Positions 32,957-44,203 of a DNA stretch of 64,000 bases are shown here, piece after piece. The stretch is from positions 97,876,929-97,940,928 of the forward strand of contig CM066314.1 of the NCBI GenBank assembly GCA_033807775.1, given 5' to 3'. The position numbers and the translations under genes were made by a program. The stretch is from Saussurea involucrata (taxonomy: Eukaryota; Streptophyta; Magnoliopsida; Asterales; Asteraceae). Position 1 is the stretch's first letter. Each line of letters starts with the position of its first letter. The notes beneath the pieces were generated by a model. It was not told where the DNA came from and searched no databases. It saw nothing but the letters and a program-made list of their open reading frames with translations.

Positions 32957-33549
32957 GACACATCTGTTTTGCCTTTGTGGGAAGCTCTTTTGAGTTTTCC
33001 CATCTCACAGGCAGAACATAAATGATCCTTATTGAATTTAACATTTGGCAAACCTTTAACTAGATCAAGTTTGACCAGTTTTTCCAATGTGTGAAAATTC
33101 AAGTGACAGAACCTGTTGTGCCATAACCAGGCTTCTTCACTTTTGCAGGCAACAAGGCAAACTTTGTCCTTGTTCTTTGAGTTGAAGTTCATTAGATATA
33201 GATCACCTATTCTTTCAGCTCGCAGAAGTTCCATACTTGTTTCTTCACTTTGTAGAGAGCAGAAAGTTCTTTTGAACAACACATTGAATCCTGTATCACA
33301 AAGTTGACTTACACTGAGTAGGTTGTGCTTAAGGCCATCCACATATGCAACTTTGTATACATAAACGTCTTCTTTCCTTATGACTCCATAGCCTTTTATG
33401 TGTCCTTTCTTGTTGTCTCCAAAAGTCACAGATCCACCATCTTGTGTTTCTTTGTACGTGGATAGTGCACTTCTGTCACCAGTCATGTGCCTTGAGCATC
33501 CGGAGTCTAGATACCAGATTGGCACATACTTCTTCTGCAGGACAATCAC
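32863..33549 (-). pseudogene. pol: Element A protease and integrase N-terminus
   Basis: Aspartic protease motif WYLDSGCSRHMTGD near the start. Then the GAG-pre-integrase zinc region, with H and C ligands visible in HNRFCHLNFH and CSACEMGK. Then HVDLCGPI. The frame overlaps the gag stop (CTGTGA) and lies in the -1 frame relative to gag. The frame ends at the TA-repeat frameshift. Confidence 0.87.
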
Positions 33550-36500
33550 AGAGATTTAGGTACCCATATCCATATGGGTCCAATAGTGTTAGAGTTTTTC
33601 AAGTTTGCTTTGGCATTCTTGAAATACATTTTGTTTTCTACAGAAAAGTCAGATTGTTTCTTTGTGGGATTTGACTTTTGAATTGGCGTAGAGAGTAGAC
33701 AATCTTGATTTGAAAAATGATTATTAAGTTTAGACATAAGATCAAAGCAATGACAGTATTGAATATGAGATGTAATTTGTTTGAACTTTTCATTGAACTT
33801 TTCATTGAACTTTTTAAACTCAGCCACAGAGGCATTACATTCTTTCTTTACATTAGATTTCCTATTACTAGAAGATCTATGAATACTCGAATGTTGTTTG
33901 CAAAAGCTCTGTTTAGGACCTGCCTTCTGTGGGTTGCTTCTGTGGTGAGCTTCCTTTATCACTGTCACAGAAGAAAAAGATTTATTAACCTTGGGTTTTG
34001 AAAATCTAGAACTTATAGGATCAATAGAGGTCTTCTGTAACATTTTAAGATCAGCAGAGGTTTTGACATGTAGATTCAAATTTAGAAAATCTTGGCAGAT
34101 TGGAATCTCTGTGAGTTTCTCTTTTGGAGAAATAGTTCTGTGAGGAACTTCAGAGGAGTATTTAACATCCTCTGTGTCATAGAGAGTTATCCCAGATGTA
34201 ACATCTGTCTCTGAATCGTCAGAAGATGAGTCGTCCTCGTATATAGAGGTTGAGCCAATTCTTTCAATAGAGGTTGAATTTTCCGAACATGCATCATACA
34301 AGCTTTCTTCCTCTGTAGAATAGTTTTCATAGATTGCAGAGGTTTCCAATAAGATTTCTTCAGTGAGAGATTTATCTATAGAAGATGTACATAATTTTTC
34401 TAAAACACTTGATTTCCATATTTCCAAAATTTCTTTTTCAATTAAGTTTTTAAAGTTTTCTTCTGAAAAAATGGGTTTAAACTCAGGAGCTTCTGCTGAT
34501 AACTTCTTTTCAACGTTTATCAAACAGACAAAAGCAACCTGTGTTTGGGTCTCTGGTTTACCAAACTTGAAGATACCAATCTGATCTTGTGTTTTCAGAT
34601 ATTTCTTTGTTTTGATACCTCTATTGACAGAGGTTGAAGATGATGAGTCTGTGTTTTCAAACCACACGTTAATCATCTTCTTATGTTTCTTCAAGTAAGG
34701 ATCCACAGAGATTTTCGCCCGTTTGCTTACAGAGATTAGATTTGGAAAATCTGGTTTGTTTGTTTTTCCAATCACAAATAACGATGACAGAGGTTTGTTT
34801 CTTTTGCCTTCAACACCTAGGGTGATATCATCATACCCTATACCTCGTCTCCCTATTTGTGAGTTTATTTTTTCATAAACTTTCTGTGCATCTTTATAGT
34901 TTTTAAGCAAAACTTCTCTTCTGAGTAAATCTTGCCATAATACCTCTCTTTCTCTTTGAAAGTATTCTTTAAGAGCTCTTATGTCAGTAGTTTCGCTCCT
35001 TGAAACTGAAAGTTCTTTTGTTTTATCTTTTAAAGTATTGGTTAATTCAGAAATTTGTTTTTTTAAAGGATCTAGAGTTTTGTTCCATTTCTTTTCTATT
35101 CTCTCTTTTTCCTCAAAGATCTTTGCTTTTTCTTGAGTGAGAAGCCGTACTTCTCTCTCATTGAAAGTGAGTCTTTTCTGAATACTTTGATTTATCTCTT
35201 TCAGTTCAATTAATTCAATGTTAATTCTAAGTGTATTATCATCTACAGAGGTAATACAAGAGTTGGAATTTGAAGTAGATACCTCAGAGTCAGTGCAGGA
35301 GTCGACTTCTGCCATGCCACAGAAGAGGGCATTGGCGGTATGTTCATCGTCAGAAGTAGAGTCTGACTGGAAGTCTTCTGTGTTCTCCTCAGAATGTCCT
35401 TTTGCCATTAAGGATTTTTGAGCATAATATTCGGCTTTCTTTTTGTAGAAAGCAGAGTCCCTTTGTGGGCGATTTGATCTGCTTCTGCATTCATTCGCAA
35501 AATGGCCTGGTTTTCCGCAGTTAAAACACCCTTGAGGAGTGTTTCCTGTTCGATCATTGGACTTCTGTAGGTCTCCGCCTTTCTCTGATCTACATTCATT
35601 TGCATAGTGACCAGGTTTGCCGCACTTGTAGCATTCTTGCTGCGTGTGGCTTACCGAGTCATCTGACCTCTGTCGGTCATTCCCTCTGTAATTTCTATCG
35701 CTTGACCTCTATCGGCCACTTGATTCTTCTCCTCTTCTGTCATCTCTTCTGTTGACTCTTCTGTCATCCTGGTTGTCTCTATCATATCTTTCATTTCCGG
35801 AACCTCTTCTGTTTCCTCTGAACTCTTTTGTCAATAGAGCTAAAGATTTAGCTAGTGACGCAAGAGTTATTTCCTTTTCTGCTTGCTCTTCTTCTTCACT
35901 GTCAATTATCACCATCTTCTTCTTCTCCTTCTTCTTCTCCTCTGTGGCTTTATCATTTCTTGGTCTCTGTGCATCCTCTTTAGTTTTACTAACCAATGCA
36001 TATGGTGCAATGGTTAGTGTTTTAGCCTGTGCTATCTGAGGTTCTTGTGCGGCTAATGTTCCGTAAAGATCAGAGAGAGTCCAGGTGTCTAGATCCTGAT
36101 TTGTCTGTAGGGACATAGACAGCTGGAGCCATTCTTCATTTAGACTTTCTAAAAACATGACATTGTTTTCTTCAGAAGTTCTGTCAATGCCTGATTTTTT
36201 GCACTTGTTGATTAGAGAGTTGAATCTGTCGTATGTTGTTTGCAGAGATTCTGTTGCAGAGGCTCTGAATGCATGATATTCATTGATGTACTGTGCTCTT
36301 CGGTTTTTTTGTGTTTTAGCACCTCCTTCCAACTGTCTTTCCAGTTCTTTCCACAGATCATGCGCTGTTTCACATGAATCCAAGGATTGAAAGAGTTCGT
36401 TGGGTATTGCCATAATTAATGTCCTCTTGGTTTTCTTAGTAACTTCATCTTCTGCTTTATCTTCGGTTGACCATTCCCCTTTTGGCTTTGGTTTTTGATG

Positions 36501-36704
36501 TTCGGGGATTTCGGCAGATTCAGCAGTAGCAGGTACTACTGTCATGGGAATAGGAGGAGGATTGTACAGATATTGTACTAGATTTCTTTCAGTGCCCTCG
36601 AAAAAATGGACCATTCTTATTTTCCACTGAGGATACTCATCTCGAAGGAGAGTAGGAGGTTTAGTGAGAGAACCAGTAGTAAAGAAATTATTTGTATTTG
36701 TCAT
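33546..36704 (-). pseudogene. gag: Element A gag polyprotein, one in-frame stop
   Basis: One frame of 1,053 codons from ATG at 36704, broken only by TAG at 35709-35711 (codon 332), where F has CAG. The N-terminus (PPTLLRDEYPQWKIRMVHFF) and the LIMAIPNELFQSL region fit a copia gag. Two CCHC knuckles follow, at about codons 358-371 (CYKCGKPGHYANEC) and 393-406 (CFNCGKPGHFANEC). The rest is charged, coiled-coil and Ser/Glu-rich, ending GPIWIWVPKSL at the overlap with pol. Confidence 0.87.
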
Positions 36705-36860
36705 TTTTGAAGATTTTAGAAAGAAAGTATGACTAAAGAGTTACTTCGATGAACTTGAAGATTTTCTGGGTTTAAGCAGTTTCCAGACACAATTTTAAAT
36801 CTCAATAATATCTATCACGGATCTTGATAAGTGGATCACTTGATATTGAAAATCAAGGAA

Positions 36861-36873
36861 GGCTCTGATACCA
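36861..36873 (-). promoter_or_regulatory. Primer-binding site of element A
   Basis: TGGTATCAGAGCC on the minus strand, two bases from the 5' LTR. Between it and gag (36705-36860) lies a short untranslated leader. Confidence 0.92.
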
Positions 36874-36875
36874 AT

Positions 36876-37730
36876 TGTTGGTTCCCGTTTTGCTTTAAAC
36901 AAGATTATCAGATCTATTAGTTCAGGTTTAAGGTTTGATGCGGAAGCGTATTTAAAGAACTAACAGATAAGTTTGATAGATTTAGAACAAACTATAAATT
37001 AACAGTGAACAGAATATTATATCTCAAAGTTTACTGAATATATATCAAGAACAGGTTTATGAACCGTGAGTAAGAAAAAGCTTTAAAACAGATATGACTC
37101 TTAAGGTGAATAAGCCTTTGTGTTCTTGATGTTCGATTGAAGTGTTGTGTATTGTGTGTGTGTGTTTGTAAGGAAGAACTCAACATGAGTCTTCCTTATA
37201 TACTACTCTAAAGGGGACCATAAAGCATATGCTACTATTCAAAAGGTACGTATGAATAGTTGAGAGGATGTCGTGAACAGTTGCAAGGATGGCATGAACA
37301 GTCAGACGTGCTGTATTGCATTTAATGCAGCAGACGTCTAATATGTACTCAGCCCTACTGAGTCCAATCAGAGTTTGACACGTCGATGTTGGACAGGGCA
37401 TGCTACCATGCAAGTTGATGTACGAGTCCTGTAACAGTAGCAAGATATTATAAATATCTTCAAGTCTCAGTGAGGACCATAGAGGCTCTGTAATGAGTTA
37501 CAGAGGTTCTGCGGTCTGGTTCTCTGTGGAGCAGTCTTCGCCGAATTCTGAGTCTTTGGTCTTCTTTGTGCGTATGACAGAGCTTCTGTAGGAAGCCTCT
37601 GCTGCTTCTGTAGCTTCTTGACCTTGATTTCTCGGTAATGTCGGCAGAGCCTCTGTAAGAGGCTTTCTTCACTTAGCCTATTTTTCACTACTTCTAAATA
37701 CTTCTATGATTAGGAAGATTGAAGCTAACA
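36876..37730 (-). repeat. 5' LTR of element A
   Basis: 855 bp. TATATAAGG at 37194-37203 on the minus strand. Palindrome pair at 37479 and 37500 (21 bp apart), the first with one C-to-T change relative to the 3' LTR. The RT frame of B reads a few codons into it, giving a chimeric tail that is not biological. Confidence 0.95.
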
Positions 37731-37735
37731 AGTCC
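37731..37735. repeat. Target-site duplication of element A, right (AGTCC)
   Basis: Matches 22762-22766. Confidence 0.95.
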
Positions 37736-38578
37736 ATACAGAGCTTTGTCAAGATAATAAACGTAGTTTGGGTACTTGGCACTTTCAAACCATGGTGGCT
37801 GCTGGACGTATACTTCTTCTTGGATTTGACCATTCAGAAAGGCAGATTTTACATCCATTTGAAAAACTTTGAAACCTCTGTGGGCTGCGAAGGCTAAGAA
37901 GATTTTTATTGCTTCGAGCCGTGCGACATGGGCAAAAGTCTCATCGTAATCAATGCCTTCTGCTTGGCAATATCCCTTGGCCACCAATCTCGCTTTATTT
38001 CTAATGACCACCCCATCCTTATCCTTCTTGTTTCTGAAGACCCATTTAGTCCCTATTGCTTGTTTCCCTTTTGGCAGAGGAACTAGGGTCCATACCTTGT
38101 TTCTCTCAAACTGTAGAAGCTCTTGTTGCATTGCATCTACCCAGTTTGGATCATCTAGGGCTTTAGAGACATGTTTTGGCTCAATCATACTGATAAAATT
38201 CGTAAAGAAACAAAAGTTAGTGGTGGTTGATCTTGTCTTGACTTTTTTAGAAGGATCGCCAATAATTTGGCTCTGAGGATGGCTCTTCGTCCACTTTGTC
38301 GTTCTTGGAAGATGGTCATTAGCATCATCTAGTTGAACCTCTGTGGTTGCACACTGTGGTTCTGGTGCAACCCCTGTAGTGGAAGGTACTTCTGTGCTTG
38401 AACTTGGCTCTTCAGCTTGTGTAGGTATTGGGATAAGAGTTGGAATTGATTCCTCTAAGGATATTGAGACCGAATTCTTGTTTTCCTCTGGTATTGCTTC
38501 CTCTGTAGTTGCTGGAGTTGGTATTTCTAGTGCCTCTGTAGTAGTGTCTTTGTTTGTGTCATCTTCTGTTCGCTCCCC
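37736..38578 (-). pseudogene. pol: Element B integrase-RT linker and RT N-terminal half
   Basis: On the minus strand: linker with LPRTTKWTKSHPQSQIIG, then ALDDPNWVDAMQQELLQFER, KWVFRNKKDKDGVVIRNK, and QMDVKSAFLNGQIQEEVYV, to YYLDKALYGL, where element A interrupts. The missing catalytic half is at 21688-22766. A TAG at 38579-38581 separates it from the integrase frame. Confidence 0.87.
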
Positions 38579-39775
38579 CTAAGCACTTGCGTCTGCATGA
38601 TTTACAGAAGAGGATGAAGTATTTAATGGACCAGTTAGAGATATACCTGACTCAGTCTGGTTGGCAGAAGATGTTTCTCTAGAGGCTCTGATGGCTCCAG
38701 CAGAGGGATCAATATCATCATGGAACATCTCTTCGAATAGCAGATTTAGGTCTGCTTCTCTTGTCTTTGATATGCCAGAGGATTCCTTCTTGAGACCGAG
38801 TTCTGAACTGATTTGTTCAGAAGTCTTTTGAAAAGAATCGTCAAAAGAGACATTTATACTTTCCACATTGGATCGTGATCGCAGAAGATAAACTCTGTAG
38901 GCCTTTGAGGTGGCAGAGTGCCCAATGAACTTGCCTTCGTCTGCTTTCACATCGAACTTACCTCTTGCTTCTCTGTCGTTTAGGACAAAACACTTGCATC
39001 CAAATACATGGAAGAACTTGATGTTTGGTCGCCTTTGATTGATCAATTGATAAGGTGTCTTGATGTCCCTTTTGACTATTGTTGATCGATTTTGGGTATA
39101 ACACGCGGTTGATATAGCTTCTGCCCAGAATAATATTGGCAATACAGATGCTGTTAGCATAGTTCTTGCAGCCTCCACAAGTGTGCGGTTCTTTCGTTCA
39201 ACCACTCCGTTCTGTTGTGGGGTGCGTGCAGCAGAGAAGTTATGAGATATGCCTTCTTCTGTAAGGTAAGTTTCAATGGCAGAGTTTTTGAATTCTGTGC
39301 CATTGTCGCTTCTTAACTTTAGAATCCTGCACTCATATAGAACCTGGATTCTTTTCATTAGGTTTATCAAAATGTTAGGAACATCTGATTTCTTTCTGAC
39401 AAATTCCACCCACGTATATCTCGAGTATTCATAGATCAACACCAGTATATATTTCTTGCCTCCTAGGCTCTGTGTAGCGATTGGACCGCAGAGATCAACA
39501 TGAAGCATATGTAGAGGCCTAGGAAAAGACACATCAGTCTTGCCTTTGTGGGAAGCTCTTTTGAGCTTACCCATTTCACATGCTGAGCACAAATGATCTT
39601 TGTTGAATTTAACATTTGGCAGACCTTTTACAACATCAAGTTTGACAAGCTTATCAAGAGTATGAAAGTTCAGATGGCAGAACCTGTTATGCCATAACCA
39701 GGCTTCTTCATTTTTACAGGCAATAAGGCAGAGCTTGTCTTTCTTGTTTTTGACACTAAAGTTCATAAGGTACAA
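38579..39775 (-). pseudogene. pol: Element B integrase
   Basis: 398-codon open frame with HHCC-type ligands (HNRFCHLNFH, CSACEMGK), DDE core (HVDLCGPIATQ, LRSDNGTEF, QQNGVVERKNRTL), and the KFFHVFGCKCFVLNDRE and GKFIGHSATSKAYR segments. The core looks undamaged. It is separated from protease by a TGA at 39776-39784 and from RT by a TAG. Confidence 0.88.
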
Positions 39776-39784
39776 ATCTCCCTT

Positions 39785-40091
39785 TCATTCAGCCCGCAGA
39801 AGTTCGACTCCTGTATCTTCTCCTTGCAGAGAGCAGAAAGTTCTTTTGAACATAACGTCGAAACCAGTATCACAAAGTTGGCTAACACTTAGAAGATTGT
39901 GCTTAATGCCATCCACATATGCAACTTTGCAAACTGATATGTTTTCCTTTTTGATGACTCCGTAGCCTTTAATATATCCCTTCTTGTTGTCGCCAAAGGT
40001 CACAGATCCTCCATTGAGTTTATCTTTGTAAGAGGATAGTAGACCTCTGTCGCCAGTCATATGCCGCGAGCACCCGGTATCTTTGAGTTTA
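39785..40091 (-). pseudogene. pol: Element B protease and pre-integrase region
   Basis: Contains DTGCSRHMTGD. The active-site triad reads DTG where A and F read DSG. The sequence before it (ISDKLK) lacks the VPIWYL segment of A and F, so a short deletion is likely. Followed by GSVTFGDNKKG and the SQLCDTGF block. Ends in TGA after LLRAE. Confidence 0.8.
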
Positions 40092-43000
40092 TCAGAGATT
40101 TTTAGGTACCCATATCCAAATGGGTCCAGCTTTGTCAGAGGTCTTCAAGGTTGCCTTGGCATCCTTGGGTTTGGTTTTAACTTCTTTTGAAAAACCAGTT
40201 TGTTTCTTCTTTCCCTTAGATTTTGCATTCTTTTTGGGTAAAGAGAGGAAACAGTGTGGGCTAGAGAAGTGTTGGTTCAATTGATGCATAAGTTCAAAAC
40301 AATGACACGCAAAGAAATTTGCTTGAACTTTTCATTAAAAACACTGAAACAGGGTACATAAGCTTTATTATTACAGTCTATTCTAGCATCTGACTTCCTA
40401 TTACAAGAAGACCTATGTAGACTAGATTGCCTTTTTGAAAAATCTCTGTGGAGAGTAGCCTTCTGTGGACCCCTTCTTCTGTGGTGAACTTCTCCAGGTT
40501 TCACTGTCACAGAAGAAAAAGATTTGTTATTTTCAGCTCACTTACCCTTTTGTTGCCAAGTTAAATTTTCTTTTAGAGGACTCAAGGGTTTTGAAGTTTT
40601 TGAACTTGTTGGATTATGAGAAGACATTTCCTTTTGTTGTTTGATTTTCTCAAGCTCAAGAGAGGTTTTGGCTTGTATACACATGTCCAAAAAGTCTGGA
40701 CAGATAGGAATCCTTGTGGTTTTCTCCTTAGGAGGAATGGTTCTGTTAAGAATTCCAGAGGGAAGTTTAATTCCCTCTGCACCACAAGGAAGTATCTCTG
40801 ACTCTATTGAGTCAGTCCCAGATTCGTCAGAGGATGAATCGTCCTCATATATAGAGGTTGAGTCACTAAGATCTCTGTCGACAGAGGCTGGACTTTCAGA
40901 GCATGTGCCATACTCACTTTCTTCCTTTTCTTTGGGACTATCTTCCAAATCAGTAGAAGTATTTATCAAGATTTCCTCAGAGGGATTTTGATCAGCAGAG
41001 GATGTACAGAGGTTTTCATAAAAATTGTTTTCGCCAATTTCCATTAACTCATTTTTAGAAATGTTTTTCAGTTTTTCTTCTGAAGAAGCTGGCAGGAATT
41101 CAGGTGCCTCTACAAATAGTTTCGTCTCAGAATCTATAGTGCAGACAAAAGCAACCTGTGTTTGAGTCTCGGGGTCACCAAACTTGTAGATTCCTATCTG
41201 ATATTGAGTTTTCAGATATCTCTTAGGTTTGGATTCTCTTTTGACAGAGGTTGAAGGTGATAAATCCGTGTTTTGATACCACACATTTATCATCTTTAGA
41301 GGTTTCCTCTTGTGAGGTTCCCCAGAGACTTTTTGCCTTTTGCTTACAGAGGTTAAGTTTGGAAAACCTGGTTTTCTTGTGTTTCCAATACAAAATAGAG
41401 AAGATAGGGACTTGGCTCTTTTGTTTCCAGTGTAAGGGTCTATGTCACAGAAGCCAATTCCCCTTCTCCCTATTTGTGTATTAATTTTTTCATACACCTT
41501 CTGTGCATCTTGATATTTTCTGATTAAGTGGTCTCTGCTGAGTAAGTCTTGATGAAGGACTTCTCTTTCCTTTTGAAAATAGTGTTTAAGAGCAAGAATA
41601 TTCATTATGTCACTCTCAACATCCATAAGTTCTTTAGATTTAACTTTTAAGGTAGAGTTGAGTTCTTTAATCTTTTATTTCAAAGGATTTAGATGTTTAT
41701 GCCAATTGATTTCAATCTCTTCCTTTTCTTGAAATATTTTTCCTATTTCTTGAGTGAGAAGTCTGGTTTCTCTCTCAAAGAATGCAAGTTTCTTTTCAAT
41801 ACTTTCACAAGTCCTTTTTAGTTCAGTGTAATCTTCTGTTAGTTTGAAAAAATTTGCTTTGCTTTCATTTGATATTGAGTCAGAAGTGGATACCTCACTA
41901 TCAGATTCCGAGGAGCTGACCTCTGCCATTCCACAGAACAAGGCGTTCTTCTTGTCGCCTTCATCAGAGGATTCGTCTGACAACCAGTTCTCTTGCTCCA
42001 CCATGAGCGACTTCTGAGCATAATATTCTGCCTTCTTTTGGTATAAAGCAGAATCCCTTTGAGGGCGGTTTGGTTTGCTCCTGCAGTCAGCAGCATAGTG
42101 GCCTGGCTTGCCATAATTGAAACATCCCTGATTCTGGGAAGCATTGCCAGCTCTGTCGTCTGTCCTCTATCGGTCACCACCTCTGTCACTCCTGTCATTC
42201 GACCTCTGTTGGTCGTTCGAACCTTCTCTTCCGTGGCTCCTTGGCTCATACTTCTTTCCTCTATCATCCCTCCCATCACGTTCATAACCCGTCTTCTTCC
42301 GATATCCTCCTCTACCAAACTATTTCGTCAACAAAGTTAAAGATTTAGCTATCGAGGCCATCGTTGCCTCCTCCTCCTCTACCAGCTCTTCCTCATCACT
42401 ATCAACAACCACCACTTTCTTCTTCTCCTTCTTCTCCTCTACAGCTTTCTCCTTCTTCGACTTCTCTTTTGCCTCTGTAGTCTTTCCAACAAGTGCAAGG
42501 GGCGCAGCAGTTTGAGCTTTTGCCTGGGCGATTTGTGGTTCTTGGGCTGCCAAAGTTCCATAAAGATCTGATAAGCTCCAAGTGTCTAAGTCCTGATTAG
42601 TTTGCAGGGACATAGACAGCTGGAGCCATTCTTCGTTGAGACTCTTTAGGAACATGACGTTGTTCTCTTTAGAAGTTCTGTGGATCCCAAACTTCCTGCA
42701 CTTGTTTATCAGAGAGTTAAACCTGCCATAAGTTGACTGTAGAGACTCTGTCGGCAGAGCTTTGAATGCGTAGTATTCATTGATGCATTGGGCTCTGTGA
42801 TTTTTCTGAGTCTTAGCCCCTCCTTCCAATTGTTTCTCCAGTTCCTTCCATAGATCGTATGCAGATTCACATGCATCTAGGGATTGGAAGAGGTCATTGG
42901 GGATGGCCATTATCAGAAGTCGCTTGGCCTTCTGAGCGATTTCATATTTCTCCCAGTCAGGTGTAGACCATTTATCTTTTGTTTTAGGTTTCTCGTGCTC

Positions 43001-43210
43001 AGGAATCTCCGGAGTATCATCTGTGGCAGGCACCCGTGGTACTGTGATCATGGGAACGAAAGGAGGATTGCGAATATAGTTAACAAGTTTTTTGCCAGTA
43101 CCCTCGAAGAAGTGAATCATTCGTATCTTCCATTGAGGGTACTCACCTCTGAGTAGAGTGGGTGGTTTGGTTAAAGAACCAGCGGTGAAGAAGTTGTCCG
43201 TGTTCGCCAT
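40092..43210 (-). pseudogene. gag: Element B gag, several stops
   Basis: ATG at 43210 begins MANTDNFFTAGSLTKPPTLL. The first 296 codons are open, then TAG (42320). Further stops follow near 42168, 41675 and 40540. The only recognisable CCHC knuckle reads CFNYGKPGHYAADC, with the second Cys changed to Tyr (codon at 42113-42115), which would break zinc binding. The coiled-coil part keeps QKVYEKINTQIGRRGIGF. The end GPIWIWVPKNL is followed by TGA and the -1-frame pol, as in A and F. Confidence 0.85.
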
Positions 43211-43490
43211 TTAAAAAAAATACCAGAAAACAGAGTATGAACAGCAAACTTTCAGATGATGAAGTAGGTTTTTCTAAATGAGTTTATAAGCTTAAAACCT
43301 TTAAAAATGCACTAAAATGGAGTGTTTTAACCGAAGAAACAGGTTCTGTAAGTTTACCAATGTCGAACTGGTCGAGAATGGCAGAAAAACAGAGTCTGTT
43401 TGAGATAAACGAAGAACAGGTTAAAATCAAACCAAGTTTCTACCAAAAATCATTGTCAGAGAGGATCTCTTGATATAGAAAATCAAGGAT

Positions 43491-43503
43491 GTCTCTGATA
43501 CCA
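43491..43503 (-). promoter_or_regulatory. Primer-binding site of element B
   Basis: TGGTATCAGAGAC on the minus strand. The first eleven bases match initiator tRNA-Met and base 12 departs from the usual C. 43211-43490 is leader without a gene. Confidence 0.88.
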
Positions 43504-43505
43504 AT

Positions 43506-44203
43506 TGTTGATCCTGATTTTACTCAACAATTATATTAATATCTATTAGTTCAAACAAAAAAGAGTGCGGAAGCGTTTTAACGAACTAAAGAGATATTCT
43601 TAGGTAGAAAAACACACGGAATCAAATAAACAAAGTATAAATAAACACGAGATTAACTCAAAAATTCACTTTGTATTGATTAGATAAGAACACCAAGAAC
43701 ACCAAAGGTATAATACGAATTCTGCTCTAGAGGTGTGTGTGTCGTGCAAAGTTAACAGAGGAGCTCAACATGAGCCTTCTATTTATACTATTCTATAGGG
43801 GACAAGCGTTAGACAAGAAGTACTAAGGGTACAAAGACAACATCGTGGATCAGCAACAGGTATAACGTTAATGTAGTGCGCCGTTTTCTGCAAAGGCTGT
43901 AACCCATCAGAGGTTGACACGTGGAGTTGGCAGGGCACGCCTTGTACGAATCATCTTCAGGATCTTCGTACAGCAGAGGCACGTGAGAGGCACGATTGTC
44001 TTTGTCTTGATCTTCATTCTTCAGTCTTCTAAGTCTTCAATACTACAGAGGCTCTGTCAAGGGTGACAGAGGCTCTGTGGCCTTGTCCTCTGAGAACGTC
44101 TTCTGTTGGATCTTTACTTCGGTGTCTTGGCAGAGGCCTCTGTCGATGACTTTACACTTAGCCTATTTTTCAATACTTCTTTTCATAGAAGTTGGAGCTA
44201 ACA
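43506..44203 (-). repeat. 5' LTR of element B
   Basis: 698 bp, TGTTGATCC...GAGCTAACA in plus orientation. TATAAATAG at 43779-43787 on the minus strand. GACACGTGGA (G-box/ABRE-like) at 43916-43925. Two perfect ACAGAGGCTCTGT at 44045 and 44066, 21 bp apart. Its partner LTR is outside the window. Confidence 0.9.
44045..44078 (-). promoter_or_regulatory. Palindrome pair in B's U3, 21-bp spacing
   Basis: Both copies are perfect ACAGAGGCTCTGT. They lie about 260-300 bp upstream of the TATA box on the minus strand, as in A. Confidence 0.78.

Larger units (their letters stand above)
22767..37730 (-). mobile_element. Element A: complete SIRE-like copia element, 14,964 bp, inactive
   Basis: Minus-strand order: 5' LTR, primer site, gag with two CCHC knuckles, pol (protease, integrase, RT, RNase H), ~1.4-kb spacer, a 4.9-kb third ORF, polypurine tract, 3' LTR. 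The perfect AGTCC duplication shows a single insertion into B's RT. Copia domain order (integrase before RT) plus a third ORF after pol points to the SIRE/Maximus lineage. Lesions: one stop in gag, two frameshifts and one stop in pol, three stops in the third ORF. The two LTRs differ at about fifteen of 855 positions, so it is clearly older than C. Confidence 0.92.
1..44203 (-). mobile_element. Element B: SIRE-like Ty1/copia retrotransposon, left end outside window, interrupted by C and A and partly duplicated
   Basis: Reading the minus strand from 44203 downwards: 5' LTR, initiator-Met primer site, gag, protease, integrase, RT (cut by element A), RNase H, spacer and third ORF (cut by element C). 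The 3' end and 3' LTR lie beyond base 1. Both target duplications agree with this reconstruction: AGTCC flanks A and CTTTG flanks C. B belongs to a different subfamily from A and F, because its LTR (698 bp) shares only short blocks with theirs. Many stops and frameshifts show it is dead. The stretch 5665-8127 is present a second time at 20304-22766 because of the tandem duplication. Confidence 0.85.

Noticed and set aside
37694..38188. RT protein ending in VSFNLPNHRSI
   Set aside because: The tail is read from A's LTR. The same tail appears at H (62791) because F's LTR is homologous.
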